The notes below the pieces were generated by a model. That model was not told the origin of the DNA, did no database searches, and saw nothing but the letters and a program-made list of their open reading frames with translations. Below are positions 29,471 through 33,419 of a stretch of 33,419 nucleotides of DNA, piece after piece (positions within the stretch are counted from its first letter, which is position 1; each line of letters starts with the position of its first letter). Origin of the DNA: a virus; IMG/VR virus record IMGVR_UViG_3300030329_001549, positions 5,595-39,013 of that record; one strand, 5' to 3'. The translations under genes and the position numbers were made by a program.

Positions 29471-31603
29471 ATGACAATTATTAGTTTCGTCAAGACTCTC
29501 CCAGAGAACCTCGTTTACGCACCTATATATAAAAAAGATGCAGTAATGAAATCAGGCCGAAAGGCTACTGGTAAAAATCCATTAGAAGAATCATGGGAAA
29601 GGGATTTTGATAAGCATGATGTAGAACTTGCTATTGAAAAGAATCCTGACTTACAAGCAGTCGGACTTTATACAGGAATCAGAGGCAAAGGTATCGTAAT
29701 CCTTGATATTGATAAAGACCATTCCATCTTGAAAAGAAAATGGTCTGAAACTCTGGTAGGTGCTCCTAAAATTACTTCTACAAAAAAAGATGCCGCAAAG
29801 TATGTTTTTAGCGTTCCAGAAACTTTATGGGGTGAAGTAAAGGGTCATGGGCTTCGTAAAGAAGAAGGTGGTAATTATGAAATACTTTGGGGTAGAAGGC
29901 AGGGTGTTATCTTCGGTGCTTACCCAGGTGGACATAGTTCAAAAGAGGGATTTTATAAATTAACTGGCGATCTTTCAAAAATTCCTGTTGCTCCTGCTTG
30001 GTTGTTAGCTGAGATGAAAGCTCCTCCAAAACCAGTACAAAATAAAAAAGATTTAGATTTTAGCGATAGGACAGAAGATGAAATAGCTCAAATCATCCAT
30101 GATTGTTTATCAGTTATTTCTCATCAAGGATTAGGTAGCAGAGAACATTGGGTAAGGGTTGGAATGGCAATTCATTCTGCTTTACCTAATGAACTTGGAT
30201 TGTCTCTATGGTCATTCTGGTCTGCTCAAGATCCTGACTTTGCTACTGAATGGGAGGATGCAGGAGATTATGACACTCCATGCACAACTGCTTGGTATTC
30301 ATTCAAAAGTGGTGGTATCGGATTAGGTACTCTTATCTGGTTAGCTGATCGTGAAGACCCTGAGAGACATAGATTCTCTGCTGAAAATAAAAAGATCGTT
30401 AAAGAAGCTGAAGAAAAGAAAATTCAAGAGGTTAGAACATCAACTCTTGATTTTGGTGATGTAATAAAACGTGCCAAAACGATTCTTGAATTGGATAACC
30501 CTGCTGAAATGAATTACAAGTTAAATACTTTGGCATTGAAAGCAGGATATAGAGATCAGTCATCTTTAGAAAAACTTATTGTCGATCAAATTCAATATGA
30601 AAGCCAAAAAGGTATTTTAGATATAGCAGATCTTTTTGCTTTAGACATTCAGAGGGAATACTTGATACCTGACATTCTTCCTACCCCTTCAGTTGTTCTT
30701 ATTTACGGTGCAGGTGGAGATGGTAAATCCATGAGTGCTTGGACTATGGCAAAACATATCGCTACTGGAGAACCTTTTCTAGTTAGAGGTAGCAAAGTTC
30801 CCGTGGAACAAGGTAATGTTTTGCTATTGAATGGAGATCAACCACTATCACAACTAAAAGAACAGTTAGAAGAAGTAAATTTCCCTGTAGATAGCAACGT
30901 GAAAATTCAAACTGATTGGCAATTACAGAGATATGCACAATTTATTAAATTGATGCAGACTTACGCACCAAAATTAGTCGTTATAGATTCCCTTATTGGT
31001 TGTAGTGGTGGTAGGGCCTTTGATGAAAACAAATCAGACTTTGCTCAACCTTTATATTGGCTTACCAGAAATAATGGTGTTCTTTTCCCTAGAACAACAA
31101 TTCTTATAATCCATCATGCTAATAAGAATGGCGGATTTAGAGGAACTTCAGCTATTAGAGATGCTGTTGATGAAACTTGGAAGTTATCTAAACCAACTCA
31201 AGAACAAATTAGTCAAGTAGGTCGCAATAGCAGATTCATTACTATCGAAAAATCTAGGTCTGGAAGAATGGGTACTCAAATGATAATGAAAATGAAAGAT
31301 GACCTTACCTTCGCTATTGCTGATTACACCCCTGAAGTTTCCTCAGATAGTGAATCTCCTACAACAGTTCAAGATAAAGTTCTTCAAAAGTTAAGAAAAA
31401 TACATCCCGAAACTTATACCATAAATCAAATGATTCACGATCCAATGGTTGATGGTAAAAATGCTGCCATAAGAAAATCGTTCCAAAGATTAATTAAAAA
31501 AGGGCTTATTGAAGTAATCGAAGATGAGGATTCTAATAAGTCTTATAAAGCAGTCCTCGCACGCGGGGCGTTTGCATATCCTGTCCCATTAGAAGAATCT
31601 TAG
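29471..31603 (+). CDS. Primase-polymerase / RepA-like helicase
   Basis: The 710-residue protein joins three parts. Residues 1-180 form a bifunctional primase/polymerase (Prim-Pol, PF09250-like) domain with VILDIDKD (D79, D81), KGHGLRKEEGGNYEILWG and YPGGHSSKEG. Residues 200-295 form a PriCT-2-like region (HWVRVGMAIHSALPNELGL, FWSAQDPDFATEW). Residues 400-610 form a RecA/RepA-type hexameric helicase with Walker A GAGGDGKS (413-420), Walker B KLVVIDS (D506) and IIHHANKNGGFRGTSAIRDA (547-566). A C-terminal winged-helix-like part follows. It should prime and unwind at the origin. It stands alone in its operon and is followed by a repeat array. Confidence 0.9.
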   Translation: MTIISFVKTLPENLVYAPIYKKDAVMKSGRKATGKNPLEESWERDFDKHDVELAIEKNPDLQAVGLYTGIRGKGIVILDIDKDHSILKRKWSETLVGAPKITSTKKDAAKYVFSVPETLWGEVKGHGLRKEEGGNYEILWGRRQGVIFGAYPGGHSSKEGFYKLTGDLSKIPVAPAWLLAEMKAPPKPVQNKKDLDFSDRTEDEIAQIIHDCLSVISHQGLGSREHWVRVGMAIHSALPNELGLSLWSFWSAQDPDFATEWEDAGDYDTPCTTAWYSFKSGGIGLGTLIWLADREDPERHRFSAENKKIVKEAEEKKIQEVRTSTLDFGDVIKRAKTILELDNPAEMNYKLNTLALKAGYRDQSSLEKLIVDQIQYESQKGILDIADLFALDIQREYLIPDILPTPSVVLIYGAGGDGKSMSAWTMAKHIATGEPFLVRGSKVPVEQGNVLLLNGDQPLSQLKEQLEEVNFPVDSNVKIQTDWQLQRYAQFIKLMQTYAPKLVVIDSLIGCSGGRAFDENKSDFAQPLYWLTRNNGVLFPRTTILIIHHANKNGGFRGTSAIRDAVDETWKLSKPTQEQISQVGRNSRFITIEKSRSGRMGTQMIMKMKDDLTFAIADYTPEVSSDSESPTTVQDKVLQKLRKIHPETYTINQMIHDPMVDGKNAAIRKSFQRLIKKGLIEVIEDEDSNKSYKAVLARGAFAYPVPLEES

Positions 31604-31750
31604 TCGTACCAATACATTTCAATGGGACAACACTATGAGACAAGATAGATTGTCCCAATGTTTTTGGAACGTGAGACAATTCTACTTGTCCCATACCCTT
31701 GTCCCACACCAAATTAAAGTACTGGAGCGTGTTTTTAGAGAATGGGACAA
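31582..31750. repeat. TGGGACAA/TTGTCCCA repeat array, candidate replication origin
   Basis: Copies: TGGGACAA at 31623 and 31743; TGAGACAA at 31636 and 31672; TTGTCCCA at 31650, 31686 and 31699; and a partial TGTCCCA at 31582 inside the helicase gene. Six copies between 31623 and 31706 are arranged as an exact dyad about 31664.5: each copy's mirror position holds an inverse copy. Steps are 13, 14, 22, 14 and 13 bases. Iterons next to the initiator gene are typical for theta-type origins. An operator for a repressor is the alternative. Confidence 0.65.
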
Positions 31751-31805
31751 TTTCAGCCACTCTCCCCAGGGATTTAATTAAATAACATTATTAGAATCTA
31801 AATCT

Positions 31806-31892
31806 ATGACTACATCACAAAAAATCGAAGCCGCAAAACAAAGAATTGAGGAACTTGAGCGTTTAATTAAGGCTTGGAAGAATAAAAGTTAA
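31806..31892 (+). CDS. Tiny coiled-coil peptide (28 aa)
   Basis: ATG 31806 encodes MTTSQKIEAAKQRIEELERL then IKAWKNKS. One perfect amphipathic heptad-repeat helix. Such short 'K.....RI.ELE.LI..W' peptides are common in phages. No clear ribosome site. A moderately likely gene. Confidence 0.45.
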   Translation: MTTSQKIEAAKQRIEELERLIKAWKNKS

Positions 31893-31932
31893 TACAATGA
31901 GAATATGATAATATTATCTTAAAAAGATATTC

Positions 31933-32229
31933 ATGGCCGAAGTTGGTAAAAATCCCCGTGGTAACAAGAAATATTACCATGTTTTAATAGATATAAATAG
32001 AGGAGAACTTTTTGATAAATACATTAGAGAACAATTAAAAGTTAAACCTACTTCTTGGATTCGAGATGTTGTCTATAAATTTTTACAAGACAATATTGAC
32101 GAAAAAGAGTACAATGAAGCTCTTAAAAAAGATAAGGAAAATTGGAATCAAGTTATTCAAAATCGTTTACAAGGCAGGGCTTTATCCAGAATTATAAACT
32201 CCATCAAGAACAAAAAGAATCAAGAATAG
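31933..32229 (+). CDS. Small basic protein after the origin (98 aa)
   Basis: MAEVGKNPRGNKKYYHVLID then INRGELFDKYIREQLKVKPT, SWIRDVVYKFL. The order beta-strand, helix, SWIRDVV helix resembles a ribbon-helix-helix fold ('...F..Y......KP.SWIR..V..FL'), so DNA binding is plausible. Its Lys-rich end holds a slippery-looking C AAA AAG (32211-32217). It may bind the repeats 200 bases upstream, but that is a guess. Confidence 0.7.
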   Translation: MAEVGKNPRGNKKYYHVLIDINRGELFDKYIREQLKVKPTSWIRDVVYKFLQDNIDEKEYNEALKKDKENWNQVIQNRLQGRALSRIINSIKNKKNQE

Positions 32230-32312
32230 TTTTTGATGGGACGTATTATTATAAAATTATTAATGGAGTTCGTCATTGGATATCAACTCCACCTGACACA
32301 TACGAAAAATGA
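32211..32312 (+). other. Possible -1 frameshift extension of the 98-aa protein
   Basis: At C AAA AAG (codons 94-95 of the previous gene) a -1 shift gives ESRIVFDGTYYYKIINGVRH and WISTPPDTYEK, ending at TGA 32310-32312, which overlaps the next ATG by a base pattern ATGA. The peptide looks like true protein and has no ATG or GTG start of its own. A TTG start near 32139 is the alternative. Confidence 0.4.
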
Positions 32313-32584
32313 CTGATTCTTTAAAATTAAGACGACTAAAAGAAATTAGACGTAAAAATTTAGAGAAAAATTTATTAGATATCCAATTAAGAGGACAAGA
32401 TCATTATGTTTTTATAAAAGAAAATGGCAAAGCACAAGTTATTTACAAAGATGGAGAATGGATTGCTGATCATATAAAAACTGCAATTCTTAAATTTAAT
32501 TATGAAATTGACAAGATTGATAAATTATTGATAAAAGATTTTACTGATGATGAAATTAGGGAATATGAAAGAATTTCTTTATAG
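32309..32584 (+). CDS. Protein of unknown function (91 aa)
   Basis: MTDSLKLRRLKEIRRKNLEK, NLLDIQLRGQDHYVFIKENG and IKTAILKFNYEIDKIDKLLI, mostly helical with an acidic end. The ATG overlaps the -1 frame extension of its neighbour. It converges with a minus-strand gene by 29 bases. No family recognised. Confidence 0.6.
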   Translation: MTDSLKLRRLKEIRRKNLEKNLLDIQLRGQDHYVFIKENGKAQVIYKDGEWIADHIKTAILKFNYEIDKIDKLLIKDFTDDEIREYERISL

Positions 32585-32831
32585 GATTTCTAGGTTTTGT
32601 CTTTCTTACTTCTTGAACAACAAGATCAGCTTCTAGTTCTACTAATCTACCTAACAAAGAAGCCATAAAAATATCTTGTTCTAATTGATGCCTTACAAGA
32701 TGCGTACAATATCTTTTGATATTAATAACATCATTGCTTTTCATTATTTCTCTACAACGTAATTCAACATCTAATTCCATTTCTGGGGGTGCTGGTTCTA
32801 TATCAATGTTGAGAAATTTTTTAATACTCAT
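32556..32831 (-). CDS. Conserved small phage protein (91 aa)
   Basis: MSIKKFLNIDIEPAPPEMEL, VELRCREIMKSNDVINIKRY then CTHLVRHQLEQDIFMASLLG RLVELE. The helical middle 'C.HLVRHQ.EQD.FMAS.LGR..ELEA' resembles small proteins of unknown role that I associate with cyanophage lysis or tail-end regions. It overlaps the upstream gene in ATGA. The basic end KPRNPIKKFFHIP may lie near a membrane. Confidence 0.65.
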   Translation of the reverse strand: MSIKKFLNIDIEPAPPEMELDVELRCREIMKSNDVINIKRYCTHLVRHQLEQDIFMASLLGRLVELEADLVVQEVRKTKPRNPIKKFFHIP

Positions 32832-32989
32832 TTTACAGGAAATAATTTCTCTTCAATCATATTGACGATTGCATCATCAACATCATTGTCTGACTTTGCT
32901 GCTAAATCTTTTAAAAGAATTAGAGCAGCTTTACGTACAGATTCAGACCTACCAAATTTGATAAGCAAGTTAATTAAAAATTTAGACAT
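32828..32989 (-). CDS. Small helical protein (53 aa)
   Basis: ATG 32989 gives MSKFLINLLIKFGRSESVRK, AALILLKDLAAKSDNDVDDA, IVNMIEEKLFPVK and TGA overlapping the next ATG. 'ESVRKAALILLKDLA..SDN.VDD..V..I...L' is a form seen with cyanophage holin-region genes. No signal peptide. The role is unknown; tight coupling to the 91-residue gene supports it. Confidence 0.65.
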   Translation of the reverse strand: MSKFLINLLIKFGRSESVRKAALILLKDLAAKSDNDVDDAIVNMIEEKLFPVK

Positions 32990-33023
32990 AATTTTGTATG
33001 TTCTTTTCCAAACATACCAAATA

Positions 33024-33185
33024 TTACCGATTTTGGCCTTCTATCCTACTCACTACCTTTTCTAACTGGTTTATTCGATTAAATAATTCCCGAATATCTC
33101 TTTCTCTTCTGTTACTCATATTGGACAACACCATAAGGAAAGCGGTTGCTGCTGCTCCTATTAACGCTCCATAAACCTCTGGCAT
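33024..33185 (-). CDS. Small membrane protein with coiled-coil tail (53 aa)
   Basis: ATG 33185 gives MPEVYGALIGAAATAFLMVL, SNMSNRRERDIRELFNRINQ, LEKVVSRIEGQNR and TAA 33026-33024. Residues 4-20 are one hydrophobic helix, followed by Arg-rich turn and coiled coil. Single-span proteins of this form (N-terminal helix, cytoplasmic coil) may be spanin-, holin- or antiholin-like. Its place with another membrane protein suggests lysis, yet no endolysin is seen in the window. Confidence 0.6.
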   Translation of the reverse strand: MPEVYGALIGAAATAFLMVLSNMSNRRERDIRELFNRINQLEKVVSRIEGQNR

Positions 33186-33231
33186 TGCTTTAAGTTATAA
33201 TTATGCCTAGTATGACTAATAAATCCTAGTT

Positions 33232-33419
33232 ATGACAGAAGAAGTTAAAAAAGGGCCACTCAAAAAACTCAAAGAAACAATTGAGGACAAAGAAGAACAA
33301 CTAGCCTTTATCTCAGTTGTAGTAAGACTTGTTGTTGTTGCTTGGAGTGGTTTTATCGTTTCTTTAAACTACATTTCAATCCCAGGATATAGTAACGAAC
33401 CAAAAGATATTACATTTCC
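33232..33419 (+). CDS. Membrane protein, holin-like, 3' end cut by window edge
   Basis: ATG 33232 opens a frame that runs off the right edge after 62 codons: MTEEVKKGPLKKLKETIEDK then a hydrophobic stretch AFISVVVRLVVVAWSGFIVS and LNYISIPGY. 'VVRL.V.AWSG.IVSLNYI..PGY' is a pattern seen in cyanophages in a small membrane protein proposed as holin-like. The charged N-terminus should face the cytoplasm. A second membrane span probably lies beyond the edge. Confidence 0.65.
   Translation, partial: MTEEVKKGPLKKLKETIEDKEEQLAFISVVVRLVVVAWSGFIVSLNYISIPGYSNEPKDITF

Noticed and set aside
31533-31760. 75-codon minus-strand frame across the repeat array
   Set aside because: It is antisense to the helicase end and to the palindromic repeats; its sequence just translates the repeated TTGTCCCA and shows no domain.
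32862-33065. 67-codon plus-strand frame opposite two small minus-strand genes
   Set aside because: The minus-strand reading gives two coupled or well-formed small proteins with recognisable patterns, while this frame has none.
1-33419. CRISPR array, insertion sequence, tRNA gene or attachment site
   Set aside because: No regularly spaced repeats other than the short iterons, no transposase or integrase sequence and no cloverleaf was seen on either strand.

Overview
The window is a contiguous piece of a tailed double-stranded DNA phage with a lambda-type siphovirus morphogenesis module. No host-type gene, rRNA or tRNA was seen. The DNA is clearly AT-rich. Several small genes match types I know from marine picocyanobacterial phages: the tail-fibre set with an NRNLIINGAM motif, a 'YPSAYANAWLVREY' protein, a 'KYNRATGSNLKAP' protein and an SSB ending DPFGG. 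My best guess is a virus of Prochlorococcus or marine Synechococcus, or of another AT-rich marine bacterium. The host is inference. Both ends cut genes (tail fibre at base 1, membrane protein at base 33419), so the genome continues beyond the window. No integrase or CI-type repressor is visible.

Left arm, minus strand, 19726 down to 1: large terminase, a knot of tiny lysine-rich proteins, tail tube, portal, scaffold and major capsid protein come first. An intrinsic terminator follows. Then come neck proteins, tail terminator, a frameshifted tail-assembly chaperone, tape measure, the M-L-K-I-J tail-tip series and at least five tail-fibre or adaptor genes. The order is that of lambda, except that the tail-tube gene sits between terminase and portal and the small terminase subunit is divergent on the plus strand.

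Centre, plus strand, 19828 to 26193: small terminase, a gene-free 662-base stretch with a strong promoter and a probably structured RNA leader, then about twenty small early genes. These include an ArdC-type antirestriction protein and a widespread 'MGLDMY...YQSSW' phage protein. Several early genes end inside a terminator-like hairpin that carries the stop codon, and the next ATG follows within 12-40 bases without a Shine-Dalgarno sequence.

Replication region, 26190 to 32584: a minus-strand group encodes a RecB/Cas4-like nuclease, two likely DNA-binding proteins and a zinc-finger-like protein. An SSB gene has its own terminator. A divergent primase-polymerase/helicase gene on the plus strand is followed directly by a dyad-symmetric cluster of TGGGACAA/TTGTCCCA repeats, a good candidate for the replication origin. 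No DNA polymerase is present, so the phage either borrows the host's or encodes one outside the window.

Right end, 32309 to 33419: small genes on both strands, among them two membrane proteins that could be lysis components.

The most interesting points are the required +1 frameshift in the tail chaperone, the palindromic repeat array behind the helicase gene, the leader RNA at 20547-20936 with two mutually exclusive long hairpins, a repeated leader motif TTCACTTATCC, and the chain of stop-codon hairpins.
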